Positions 33,679-41,298 are shown, counted from the stretch's first letter. The stretch: DNA of 41,755 nucleotides from Gemmatimonadota bacterium (GCA_025359135.1 JANYHJ010000055.1:1-41755), one strand, 5' to 3'. The notes: generated from the sequence alone by a model not told the origin. Made by a program: numbers and translations.

Positions 33679-33953
33679 TCCATCTCTGGCGGAAGCCGGT
33701 GCGCGACTGGACCGCGCCCGACGGCACGCAGTACAAGGTCGAAGTGACGTTGCCGGGCACGAGCAGCGCACTGGTCATCTTCCATCGCCCCAACCAGCAC
33801 GAGGACCGCTATGCCACGTGGCAGGCCGCGCGCGCGGTCAGTGCGCGGCTCGACGCGAAGGACGTGCTCGCGCAGCTGAACGAGGCGAGCTTGCGCGAGC
33901 TCTACATCCGCAGTGCCGTGCGCTCGGCGGGCGAGACGCCCATGTCGTCCTGA
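33675..33953 (+). CDS. Hypothetical 92-residue protein
   Basis: A small protein beginning with GTG overlapping the DUF2203 stop (GTGA) and preceded by AAGGA. It reads VIHLWRKPVRDWTAPDGTQY, then KVEVTLPGTSSALVIFHRPN, and a helical end (ASLRELYIRSAVRSAGETPM). No family is recognised. Its stop codon lies inside the left end of the REP-like element that follows, so the final residues are set by the repeat. It is the last gene of the thioesterase operon. Confidence 0.6.
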   Translation: MIHLWRKPVRDWTAPDGTQYKVEVTLPGTSSALVIFHRPNQHEDRYATWQAARAVSARLDAKDVLAQLNEASLRELYIRSAVRSAGETPMSS

Positions 33954-34023
33954 GCGAAGCGAAGGACCTGCTCTTCCACGACGAACGGCGCAAGCAGATC
34001 CTTCGCTTCGCTCAGCGATGACA
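33943..34023. repeat. REP-like palindromic element
   Basis: An 81-base imperfect palindrome: TGAGCGAAGCGAAGGA (33951-33966) and its perfect complement TCCTTCGCTTCGCTCA (33999-34014), a further CTGCT/AGCAG stem inside, and outer ends TGTCGTC and GATGACA. It fills the space between two convergent genes. Partial copies of the arm lie at 11323-11341 and 37036-37048. Confidence 0.75.
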
Positions 34024-34024
34024 A

Positions 34025-34963
34025 TTACGGTGTAGCCCCCGCCGTGACCGGCAGCTTGCGCGCCAGCCAATCCTGGTAGCTGCCGTCGTAGAAGCGGGCG
34101 TTGAGCCCGAGGATCCGTGCGGCCACGTAGGTCATGCTCGCGCGATAGCCGACCCAGCAGTACGTGACCGCCGTGTCGCCCGGCTGCATGCGGTCGGCGT
34201 AGAGCTGCCGGAGCTCGGCCATCGGCTTGAGCTTGAGCTGCTCCGGATTCGCGAACAGCTGCTCCCACTGCAGCTGCCGCGCGCCCGTGAGGTGTCCCGC
34301 GCTCGGCATGCCGTGGCGCTCACCGCTGCCCACGTATTCGCCGTCGGTGCGCGTGTCGAAGAGCGCGAGTCCCGGCTTGCCCTGATGCGCGGTGATCCAG
34401 TCGGCGCCAACCACCAACTCCGTGCGCGGCTTCGAGGTGATCTTTCCGGGCGTGACGCGCGGCGCGTCGCTGGTGAGCGGGTGTCCCTCGGCCTTCCACT
34501 GTGTCGTGCCACCATCGAGCCACGCGAGCTTGCTGAGCCCGAGAAAGTCGAGCGTCATCAGCGCACGGGATGCCATCGGCGCCTCGTGTCCCGTGGTGAC
34601 GACCACGAGCGTCGAGTCGGAGACGCCGAGGGACTCGAAGAAGGCGCGGAGCTTGTCGGCGGGTGGGAGCTCGGTGCCCAGGCCGTTGAGGGTGCGCTCG
34701 ACGAACTGCTGGTAGCCGATGGCGCGCGCGCCGGGGATGTGCCCACCGCCCGCCATGCCCGCCATGCCCGCCATGCCCGCCATGCCCGCCATGCCGTCCA
34801 TGTCGACGTGCAGGACGATCACGTTCGCGTCGCTCACGTGTTGCGCGAGCCACGCGCTGGTGACGACGCGAATGGGCGGGAGGGCGGTGGACTGCGCACG
34901 GGCCACACCTGCGTGGAGTGCGAGCACGGCAAGGGCGGATGCGACGGAGCGACGTGGGGTCAT
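34025..34963 (-). CDS. Secreted tandem rhodanese (sulfurtransferase)
   Basis: A 312-residue protein with a signal peptide (MTPRRSVASALAVLALHAGVARAQS) and two rhodanese domains. The first (VTSAWLAQHVSDANVIVLHV to WLDGGTTQWKAEGHPL) has VVVTTGHEAPMASRALMTL with no Cys at the catalytic loop. The second (VVGADWITAHQGKPGLALFDTRTDGEYVG) has the active loop CWVGYRAS, with the catalytic Cys269. It would transfer sulfur from thiosulfate or a persulfide to an acceptor in the periplasm. Between the two conserved strands of the first domain lies a Met-Ala-Gly repeat encoded by a 9-base minisatellite. The ATG has GAGG five bases upstream. Confidence 0.88.
   Translation of the reverse strand: MTPRRSVASALAVLALHAGVARAQSTALPPIRVVTSAWLAQHVSDANVIVLHVDMDGMAGMAGMAGMAGMAGGGHIPGARAIGYQQFVERTLNGLGTELPPADKLRAFFESLGVSDSTLVVVTTGHEAPMASRALMTLDFLGLSKLAWLDGGTTQWKAEGHPLTSDAPRVTPGKITSKPRTELVVGADWITAHQGKPGLALFDTRTDGEYVGSGERHGMPSAGHLTGARQLQWEQLFANPEQLKLKPMAELRQLYADRMQPGDTAVTYCWVGYRASMTYVAARILGLNARFYDGSYQDWLARKLPVTAGATP
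34748..34792. repeat. 9-base tandem repeat, five copies, in coding sequence
   Basis: Five perfect copies of GCCCGCCAT (34748-34792) with a decayed sixth. On the minus strand it encodes Gly-Met-Ala repeats in the rhodanese protein (GMAGMAGMAGMAGMAGG). The 9-base unit keeps frame, so copy-number change would alter loop length only. Confidence 0.9.
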
Positions 34964-35019
34964 GCGAGCCTCGAGTGGGCGGACCCATGAACGATGCCAC
35001 TGGTAGGGTCGTCGGGCGA

Positions 35020-35048
35020 GTGGCAAGAATGCCACCATGCGATATGTT
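35020..35048 (+). promoter_or_regulatory. GlxA/AdpA-type operator over a leaderless promoter
   Basis: GTGGCA-AGAA-TGCCAC (35020-35035) is a perfect inverted repeat. Its left half also forms a -35-like GTGGCA, 17 bases before TATGTT (35043-35048), which ends six bases before the ATG at 35055. TGGCAAGAAT matches nine of ten positions of the AdpA consensus TGGCSNGWWY. The downstream gene is an AdpA-family regulator, so self-control is likely. A further half-site TGCCA lies at 34995-34999. Confidence 0.6.
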
Positions 35049-35054
35049 TCTGCC

Positions 35055-36035
35055 ATGCCGTCCGCTCCGCGCAATGTGGCCGTCCTCATCCTGCCGTCGT
35101 GCGTGCTCTTCGACCTCGCCGTGCCGCTGCAGATCTTCGGCTATCCGCGGCCCGACCTGGGCGCCAAGCGCTACCGCGTCACGCTGTGTGCGCCCCGGCG
35201 CGGGCTGATCCGCACGTCATCGGGCGTCGACCTTGCGGTCACCCACGGACTCGAGGCGCTGCGCACCGCGCAGACGATCGTGCTCCCAGGCATCGACGAC
35301 CTCGACATGATGATTCCGCCGGCCGTCACGCGGGCGCTGCAGGCGGCAGACGCGCGCGGGGCGCGCTTCGTGTCGATCTGCACGGGTGCGTTCGTGCTCG
35401 CCGAGGCGGGACTGCTGGAGGGGAAGCGCGCAACGACGCACTGGATGGACGCGCCGATCTTGGCGGCGCGGTATCCACGCGTGCGCGTCGAACCCGGCGT
35501 GCTGTACGTCGACGAGGGTCGCGTGCTGACGAGTGCCGGCATCGCGTGCGGCATCGACCTCTGCCTGCACGTGGTGCGCAGGGACTATGGCGCCTCGGTG
35601 GCGAACGCCGTCGCGCGACGGATGGTGGTCGCGCCGCATCGCGACGGATCGCAGGCCCAGTTCGCCGCGCGCACCGCGGAGGCCCTCGAGGCGGGCGCGC
35701 CCGTCAACACGCTCGAGCCGACGCGCCAGTGGGCGCGTGAACGCCTGGCGCGACCCGTGCCCGTGTCGTCGATGGCGCGCCACGCGGGGTTGTCGCTCCG
35801 CACCTTCGCGCGCCGCTTCCACGCGGAAACGGGGACGACGCCGCTCAAATGGCTCGTGACGGAGCGGCTGCTCTCTGCGCGCGAACTGCTGGAGACGACC
35901 GTGCTCCCGATGGGGACCGTGGCCACGCGCAGCGGCTTCGGCTCCGAGGTCAACCTGCGCGTGCACTTCCGGCATTCGCTCTCGACGAGTCCCGCGGCGT
36001 ATCGGCGCGCGTTTCGCGGCGTGCTCGCGTCCTGA
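35055..36035 (+). CDS. GlxA-family (DJ-1/PfpI-AraC) transcriptional regulator
   Basis: A 326-residue regulator with an N-terminal DJ-1/PfpI-like domain (about residues 5-170: VAVLILPSCVLFDLAVPLQIFG, TIVLPGIDD and SICTGAFVLAEAGLLEGKRATTHW with the nucleophile-elbow Cys) and a C-terminal AraC helix-turn-helix pair (about 220-320: MARHAGLSLRTFARRFHAETGTTPLKWLVTERLLSARELL and VATRSGFGSEVNLRVHFRHSLSTSPAAYRRAF). It belongs to the same family as AdpA. The start at 35055 is preferred over an ATG at 35037 because the palindrome-promoter lies directly before it. It is divergent from the rhodanese gene and may control both. Confidence 0.87.
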   Translation: MPSAPRNVAVLILPSCVLFDLAVPLQIFGYPRPDLGAKRYRVTLCAPRRGLIRTSSGVDLAVTHGLEALRTAQTIVLPGIDDLDMMIPPAVTRALQAADARGARFVSICTGAFVLAEAGLLEGKRATTHWMDAPILAARYPRVRVEPGVLYVDEGRVLTSAGIACGIDLCLHVVRRDYGASVANAVARRMVVAPHRDGSQAQFAARTAEALEAGAPVNTLEPTRQWARERLARPVPVSSMARHAGLSLRTFARRFHAETGTTPLKWLVTERLLSARELLETTVLPMGTVATRSGFGSEVNLRVHFRHSLSTSPAAYRRAFRGVLAS

Positions 36036-36057
36036 ACGACGCAGCACACCGACGCGC

Positions 36058-36984
36058 TCACTCCGAGTCGGCGTACCCGAGCGCGATCTCCATCCCGTCG
36101 CGTGCGATCACCGTTTCCGCAAACACGTTCCGCGACTCGCGCTCGAGGTCGCTCGTGTCACGCGTGTAGCGGGCGCTCAGGTGCGTGAGCGCGAGCCTCT
36201 TGACGCCGGCGCTGGCAGCAACCGTTGCGGCCTCTCGTGCTGTCGAATGCCCTGTCTCGACGGCACGACTTGCTTCTTCTTCCGCAAAGGTGGCTTCATG
36301 CACGAGCAGGTCGGCGCCCCGTGCCGCCTCGATGGTGGCATCGGTAGGGCGCGTGTCGCCCGTGACCACGAGCGTGCGTCCTGCGCGGGTCGGACCCACC
36401 AGCACGCTTGGCTCGATCGTGCGTCCATCATCGAGCGTGATCGGCTGCCCCTTGTGGATCTTCCCCCAGAGCGGGCCCTCGGGAATGCCGAGCTCGCGCG
36501 CGAGGTCCGGGTTGAAGCGCCCGCGTCGTTCTTCCTCGACCAGCGCGTAGCCGAGCGATGGCGCGCCGCGGTGATCAAGGTTGAACGCCTTGATCGCGTA
36601 GCCGTCGCGCTGGATGATGTCACCGGGGGCGAGCTCCTTCACCTCCATCGCGAACGAGAGCCGCTCGAGGCCCAAGCCATCCATCCGCTTGAGCATGCGG
36701 TCGGCGCCCTTGGGCGCCCAGATGCGCATCGGCTCGGTGCGGTCCTGCAGCACGAGCGTGCGACAGAGCCCCATGAGGCCGAGGTAGTGATCGGCGTGCC
36801 AGTGCGTGATGAGGAGGTCGGCGAAGTTGAACGAGATGCCGTACTTCATCATCTGCCGCTGCGTGCCCTCGCCGCAGTCGACGAGGAACGTCTCGCCCTC
36901 GCGCACGATCGCGAGGGACGCGACATTCCGCTCGATGGTCGGGCGGGACGCGGCGGTGCCGAGGAACTGGACGGAGAGGGACAT
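36058..36984 (-). CDS. rnz: Ribonuclease Z
   Basis: A 308-residue metallo-beta-lactamase-fold tRNA 3'-processing endonuclease. MSLSVQFLGTAASRPTIERN is the typical N-terminus, and VDCGEGTQRQMMKYG precedes the zinc motif THWHADHYLGL (HxHxDH). Later ligands are in VVTGDTRPTDATIEAARGADLLVHEATF (Asp and His) and ALTHLSARY. The length fits the short bacterial form. It removes 3' trailers from tRNA precursors. The tRNA-Ala gene at 41226 has no encoded CCA, so such trimming followed by CCA addition would be needed. The ATG at 36984 is near a TATATT on the minus strand. Confidence 0.93.
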   Translation of the reverse strand: MSLSVQFLGTAASRPTIERNVASLAIVREGETFLVDCGEGTQRQMMKYGISFNFADLLITHWHADHYLGLMGLCRTLVLQDRTEPMRIWAPKGADRMLKRMDGLGLERLSFAMEVKELAPGDIIQRDGYAIKAFNLDHRGAPSLGYALVEEERRGRFNPDLARELGIPEGPLWGKIHKGQPITLDDGRTIEPSVLVGPTRAGRTLVVTGDTRPTDATIEAARGADLLVHEATFAEEEASRAVETGHSTAREAATVAASAGVKRLALTHLSARYTRDTSDLERESRNVFAETVIARDGMEIALGYADSE

Positions 36985-37012
36985 GGGCAGCCGTGAATAT
37001 ACCGTCGTCGTC

Positions 37013-38389
37013 ATGGGCAGGTGCGCCGTGTTGCGGAGCGAAGCGAAGCACCTCCTCTCGGCCGCGGTGGTCGCGGTCGCGATTGCCGTCATCGCCACGC
37101 CCACAGATGCGCAGGCGCCTGCGCCCGCGTCGATCGTCGCCGCGCGCGACCGCATGGCCGTGCGTCCACTCTGGCCCGGCTTCGACCCGCGCACCATTCC
37201 GCTCGCCATCTACGACGGCACGCGCACGGTGCTGAGCGGTCACCCCGCGCCGCCCACGGGCTTCACGCCGCTCGCTGGCGCACCGGGCTTGTTCGTCATG
37301 CCGGGGCGCCACCCCGCCGTCACCGCCAACTCGAGCGACACGATCGGTGGCGTGCTGACCGCGACCCTCATGCCGTTCTCCACCGGTGCAGGCGCGCGCG
37401 ACATCGCCGCCGTCTCGATCCACGAGGCGTTCCACGTCTTCGAGCGTGCGCACCACGCGTCGTGGAGCGCGAACGAAGCCGATGCCTTCACCTATCCCAC
37501 GGATCGCGATGCGCTGTCCGCGCGCAGGCGCGAGTACACCCTGTTGCGACTCGCCCTGGCCGCGCCGAACAGCGGCGATGCGAAGTGCCACGTGGCCGTC
37601 GCGCTCATCGAACGCCAGCAGCGCTTCGCGGCCATGAGACCCGAGCATGCGGCGTACGAACGGAAGTCGGAGCTCAACGAGGGACTCGCGCAGTACGTGC
37701 AGTGGCGCGCGCTGGCCGCGACCGATGCGCGTGCGGTGCCCGACTCGATGCCGATGCCCGGCGCGGTGCGCGCGCACGCCTATCACGCCGGGCCGGCGTG
37801 GGGACGGCTGCTCGATCGCTTCGCTCCGCAGTGGCAGGGCGCGCTCGAGCGTGAGGACACGCTGGCGCTGGACCAGCTGCTCGCGCGCGCAGTGGGTCGC
37901 GTGGAAACGGAGCGGCCGCGCTGCGGCCTCACCAACGATCAGCGTCGTGACATTGAAGACGGCGCCGCGCGCGCGTCGACCGAACTCGCCCTCGGCCGTC
38001 GCATCCAGTGGCAAGGGTTCGCGAATGCGAGCGGGCCGCGTCTCGAGATCGTGGCGGATGCAGCGCCGCTCTGGCCGCATGGGTTCGATCCACTCAACGT
38101 GCTACTCGTCGCACCCGGCCAACTGCTGCACGCGCGTTTCGTGAAGGCTGGCAACGACCACGGCGTCATCGAGGTGCTCGGCCGCAAGAGCATGACGACG
38201 TCGGCGGGCGCGCACCCGCTCTTCAACGGAATGCGCGCGCTGACGGTGACTGGGCTCGACTCGGCGTTCGTGGTGCGCACGGCCGGCGATACGGTCGTGA
38301 TCGACGCGCCCGGCGTGCGCGGGCGGTTTGTGCGTGCGCGCGTGGAGCACGCGGGCGACACGACGCGGGTGCTGTTGCGGGGGCCGTGA
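37013..38389 (+). CDS. Secreted zinc-metallopeptidase candidate
   Basis: A 458-residue exported protein with an N-terminal hydrophobic signal (LLSAAVVAVAIAVIATPTDA, QA). It carries a zinc-protease motif HEAFHVFE (His137, Glu138, His141), and a possible third ligand Glu223 in ELNEGLAQYVQW. No named family is recognised. The C-terminal part (IQWQGFANASGPRLEIVADA to VLGRKSM) reads as beta-rich. The signal region begins GRCAVLRSEAKHLL, whose DNA matches the REP-like arm, so the element appears to have been built into the gene. An upstream ATG at 36983 is an alternative start. Confidence 0.7.
   Translation: MGRCAVLRSEAKHLLSAAVVAVAIAVIATPTDAQAPAPASIVAARDRMAVRPLWPGFDPRTIPLAIYDGTRTVLSGHPAPPTGFTPLAGAPGLFVMPGRHPAVTANSSDTIGGVLTATLMPFSTGAGARDIAAVSIHEAFHVFERAHHASWSANEADAFTYPTDRDALSARRREYTLLRLALAAPNSGDAKCHVAVALIERQQRFAAMRPEHAAYERKSELNEGLAQYVQWRALAATDARAVPDSMPMPGAVRAHAYHAGPAWGRLLDRFAPQWQGALEREDTLALDQLLARAVGRVETERPRCGLTNDQRRDIEDGAARASTELALGRRIQWQGFANASGPRLEIVADAAPLWPHGFDPLNVLLVAPGQLLHARFVKAGNDHGVIEVLGRKSMTTSAGAHPLFNGMRALTVTGLDSAFVVRTAGDTVVIDAPGVRGRFVRARVEHAGDTTRVLLRGP
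37036..37048. repeat. REP-like arm fragment inside a signal-peptide region
   Basis: GAGCGAAGCGAAG is identical to the core of the arm of the palindrome at 33943-34023, and the following CACCT resembles GACCT. It encodes SEAK in the metallopeptidase candidate. Confidence 0.45.
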
Positions 38390-38403
38390 GGCGCGCTCGG
38401 CCC

Positions 38404-38448
38404 GCGTGAACCGCGTGAACCGCGTGAACCGCGTGAACCGCGTGAACC
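38404..38448. repeat. 9-base tandem repeat, five copies, intergenic
   Basis: Five perfect copies of GCGTGAACC between two convergent genes (ends at 38389 plus and 38471 minus). It is close to the threonine dehydratase stop and has no coding role. A second 9-base, five-copy array lies inside the rhodanese gene. Confidence 0.9.
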
Positions 38449-38470
38449 GCTGGACGAGCTTGACGAGCGG

Positions 38471-39436
38471 TTACGGCCAGCGCGCGAGCAGCTGCGAGTG
38501 CACCTCGTCATCGATGTTCGAACCGCTCAGCACGATCGCGATCGGCGTCGCGAGCCCGCGCAGCTTGCCCGCGCGCATGGCCGCGAGGCCGACCGCGCCT
38601 GCGCCCTCGACGACGAGCCCGTGCTCGCGGTAGACCCACGCGATCGCCTGGCCCAACTCCTCCTCGGTCACCAGCACGATGTCATCGAGGATCGACATGC
38701 CCACGGCCAGGCCCGTGGCGTCGATCTGCCCCGCAAGTCCATCGGCGAGCGTGGGCGGCACCGGCACCGGCACGAGCTTCCCGGCCTTGACCGAACGCGC
38801 CATGGCATCGGTCTGGTCCGACTGTGCGCCCACGACGCGAATGGACGGATTCACCGACTTGGCGTAGCGCGCGATGCCGCCCACCAGGCCCCCCCCGCCC
38901 ACGCAGACGACGAGCGACTTGATACCCGGCTGGTCATCGAGGATTTCCTTGGCCACCGTACCCTGTCCCGCGAAGAGCGCATCGCCATCGGTGGGGCTCA
39001 CGAAGGTCGCGCCACTGACGCGGGCCTGCTCGATGGCGGCCGCATGCGCCTCGTCATAGTCGGCGGCGCTCGATTCGACCGTCGCGCCAAGCTCGCGGAT
39101 ACCGCGTTGCTTCACGAGCGGACTCGTGGTCGGCACGAACACGACGCAGGCAATGCCGAGTTCGCGGGCGGCCCACGCGCAGCCCAGTCCGTGATTGCCG
39201 GCGGACGCGGTCACGACACCGTTCTGTTTCTCGGCGTCGGCAAGCGTGGCGAGCGTATTGTACGCGCCACGGATCTTGAAGGAGCCCGTGCGCTGCGCGC
39301 ACTCGAGCTTGAGATACACGTCACCGCCGGCGAGGGCGGAGAGTGCATCGGACTTGATGAGCGGTGTGTGGTCGGCAACCCCGGTGAGGCGGCGAGCCGC
39401 GGCGACCACATCGTCAGCCGTGACGTCAGTGAACAT
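38471..39436 (-). CDS. Threonine/serine dehydratase (threonine ammonia-lyase)
   Basis: A 321-residue PLP fold type II enzyme that deaminates threonine or serine to 2-oxobutyrate or pyruvate. Marks are TPLIKSDALSAL, LECAQRTGSFKIRGAYN with the PLP lysine at Lys54, TASAGNHGLGCAWAARELG, VVCVGGGGLVGG for the cofactor phosphate, and the final IAIVLSGSNID. There is no C-terminal ACT domain, so it is a catabolic or TdcB-like form rather than the isoleucine-feedback-controlled IlvA. The ATG at 39436 is used; a GTG at 39442 is an alternative. It is convergent with the metallopeptidase gene across the 9-base repeat. Confidence 0.9.
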   Translation of the reverse strand: MFTDVTADDVVAAARRLTGVADHTPLIKSDALSALAGGDVYLKLECAQRTGSFKIRGAYNTLATLADAEKQNGVVTASAGNHGLGCAWAARELGIACVVFVPTTSPLVKQRGIRELGATVESSAADYDEAHAAAIEQARVSGATFVSPTDGDALFAGQGTVAKEILDDQPGIKSLVVCVGGGGLVGGIARYAKSVNPSIRVVGAQSDQTDAMARSVKAGKLVPVPVPPTLADGLAGQIDATGLAVGMSILDDIVLVTEEELGQAIAWVYREHGLVVEGAGAVGLAAMRAGKLRGLATPIAIVLSGSNIDDEVHSQLLARWP

Positions 39437-39610
39437 GTTCACAAGTTAGCGCGCGGGCGCGAAAGTTCCCGCCAAGAGCGTCTTCACGCCATCACGTGGA
39501 CGGCAGGAATCGTCACGCCAGTGGATGGTCGTGTGCGCAGGGTCACAGGGCGCAGCCGAGTCGCTTCGCTTGCGCGTGCGGCGCGTATTCTCCGAGCGGG
39601 CGCGCGTGCG

Positions 39611-41047
39611 CTACAAGGCGAGTGCCGCTTGCGCCTCGCCGTTCCAGCGCTGCTCGTAGCCCTTCGCGTCGAACTTCTTGTACGCGCGCGTGAGCGACAT
39701 GGAGCGGATCGTGCCCCACACCGGGCGCTCGCCCCACGGCCGGTCGAACTTGCCGAAGCACCACTGGATGCCGCCGTACGAGCTCGGGTCGCGCCCATCG
39801 AGCGACCACTTGTTGTTGAGGTGGATGAGGTGCGCGAGCGCTTCCGAGTAGGTGGGGGTCCACGTGAGCACCGACTTGCCCCAGTACATGCGCATGACGT
39901 TGTGGATCGCGCCGGTGGCGACGAGCTCGCGCTGCGCGGCGTTCCAGAGCGGCTCGTGCGTTTCGGCGCGTTCGAGCTGCTCGCGCGAGTAGAGTGCCTC
40001 GCGCTCGTCCTTGACGTGCTTGCGCATCGTGTCGTGGATCCAGGGCGGCAGCACGTGCAGCGTGCCGAAGCGCGGATTCTTGTGGCACATGTTGAGCGAG
40101 AGCTCGCGCCAGGTGAGCAGCTCGTCGAGGAACTTCTCGGTCGATTCCGCGTGACCGGTGGCGAGCGCGGCGCGTGCAATCTCCGCGGCGCTTACCTGAC
40201 CGAAGTGGAGGTACGGCGACAGGCGCGAAGAGCCGTCCGGGTCGGTGGGGTCGGAGCGGCGCTCGTCGTAGTGCGGAAGCGCGCGCTCGCAGAAGGTGGC
40301 AAGCCGCGCGAGTGCCGCGCGTCGCCCGCTCACGATCGTGCGCACCGGCGGCACGGTGTGGTCGATCTCGCAGGCGGCGACCTCCGCGTCGATGTCGATG
40401 CGCGGAAAGTCGAGCGCGTCGATTTCGATCGAGGCCAGGAGCGATGCCGGGAACCGCTTCTTCGGCGCCCGATCGAGCACCGGCTCCAACGCGTGATCGC
40501 GCACGCGCAGGATCTTCGGGCGAATCGTGCGCGCGGCCCACTCTTCCTTCTCGAACGAGGATGCCGGCAGCACGCCATGGCTGTCCACCGCTACCACGCG
40601 CACCCCGACACGCTCGGCGAATCTTCGGGTGCGCTCGGCGATCCCGGCGGTCGGGAAGTCATCGGTGACAACCGTCACAGCCCGACTAGCCATGTGGTCC
40701 ACTACGCGACGGTCGCCGTTGCGCTTGCGCCTCAAGACGAAGCGGTAGGTCAGCCCAAGCTCCCCGGCGCGGGCCGCAAGTTCGCGGGCGTTTTCGAGGA
40801 TGAAGGTGTGGATCCGGTCGTTGGCGTGCTCGTAGGTCGGGTCGAGGCCCTGATAGATGAAGAGGGGGCGGTTGGCCCGGTCGGCGGTGAGGACCGCCTG
40901 GCGCAGCGCCCAGTTCTCCTCGAAGCGGTGCGTAGCCTGCATCCAGTACAGGACATAGGCCCCGTCAGGGCGCTCCGGATCGTCATTGAGGACGACGCGG
41001 CGGGCGGCCAACTGGTCGGAAACGAAGGGCGAATCGAGCGTGTGCAT
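39611..41047 (-). CDS. Class II CPD photolyase
   Basis: A 478-residue light-driven DNA repair enzyme that splits cyclobutane pyrimidine dimers with FADH-. The N-terminal alpha/beta domain starts DGAYVLYWMQATHRFEENWALRQA. The FAD-binding helical domain contains LSPYLHFGQVSAAEIARAA, LLTWRELSLNMCHK, HNVMRMYWGKSVLTWTPTYSEALAHLIHLNNKWSLDGRDPSSYGGIQWCFGKFDRPWG. The MYWGKxxLxW and DGRDPxxYxGxxWxxGxxDRPW patterns are diagnostic of class II rather than class I. It is normal in length. The ATG at 41047 is the domain start; an upstream in-frame ATG at 41116 adds 23 residues. Confidence 0.93.
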   Translation of the reverse strand: MHTLDSPFVSDQLAARRVVLNDDPERPDGAYVLYWMQATHRFEENWALRQAVLTADRANRPLFIYQGLDPTYEHANDRIHTFILENARELAARAGELGLTYRFVLRRKRNGDRRVVDHMASRAVTVVTDDFPTAGIAERTRRFAERVGVRVVAVDSHGVLPASSFEKEEWAARTIRPKILRVRDHALEPVLDRAPKKRFPASLLASIEIDALDFPRIDIDAEVAACEIDHTVPPVRTIVSGRRAALARLATFCERALPHYDERRSDPTDPDGSSRLSPYLHFGQVSAAEIARAALATGHAESTEKFLDELLTWRELSLNMCHKNPRFGTLHVLPPWIHDTMRKHVKDEREALYSREQLERAETHEPLWNAAQRELVATGAIHNVMRMYWGKSVLTWTPTYSEALAHLIHLNNKWSLDGRDPSSYGGIQWCFGKFDRPWGERPVWGTIRSMSLTRAYKKFDAKGYEQRWNGEAQAALAL

Positions 41048-41109
41048 CTTGTTGCGCCAACGGAAGTTGGGCGCAGAGTGTTCCTGTGTTGAGTAGAGGG
41101 ACTGGAAAC

Positions 41110-41137
41110 TTGACATCCAGTTGCCGATACCTAACTT
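41110..41137 (+). promoter_or_regulatory. Candidate tRNA promoter
   Basis: TTGACA (41110-41115), a perfect -35, is followed 16 bases later by TAACTT (41132-41137). It faces the tRNA-Ala gene 88 bases downstream. The -10 is only a partial match. Confidence 0.45.
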
Positions 41138-41146
41138 GTTGCAGGC

Positions 41147-41175
41147 AACGGCCCTGCGCGGTTTGCGGGGCCGTT
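41147..41175 (+). other. Hairpin in the tRNA leader
   Basis: AACGGCCC (41147-41154) pairs perfectly with GGGCCGTT (41168-41175), followed by TTCGCTT. It lies between the candidate promoter and the tRNA and resembles a terminator or a processing stem. Its role is uncertain. Confidence 0.45.
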
Positions 41176-41225
41176 TCGCTTCGCCGGACTGGTCGTCCTG
41201 TACGGGACCGGCGCTGGTGTCCCAA

Positions 41226-41298
41226 GGGGCTGTAGCTCAGCTGGGAGAGCGCTGCAATCGCACTGCAGAGGTCAGGGGTTCGATCCCCCTCAGCTCCA
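41226..41298 (+). tRNA. tRNA-Ala (anticodon CGC)
   Basis: A complete 73-base cloverleaf. The acceptor stem GGGGCTG pairs with CAGCTCC (one G-T pair), with a GCTC/GAGC D-stem and an anticodon stem CTGCA/TGCAG. The loop ATCGCAC carries anticodon CGC at 41259-41261, reading GCG alanine codons. The T-arm AGGGG-TTCGATC-CCCCT and discriminator A at 41298 follow. The 3' CCA is not encoded, so it must be added after processing. A GCG-reading tRNA suits this GC-rich, alanine-rich coding. Confidence 0.96.

Noticed and set aside
34748-38448. The two 9-base arrays as CRISPR repeats.
   Set aside because: Units are 9 bases, directly adjacent and without unique spacers; no cas genes are present.
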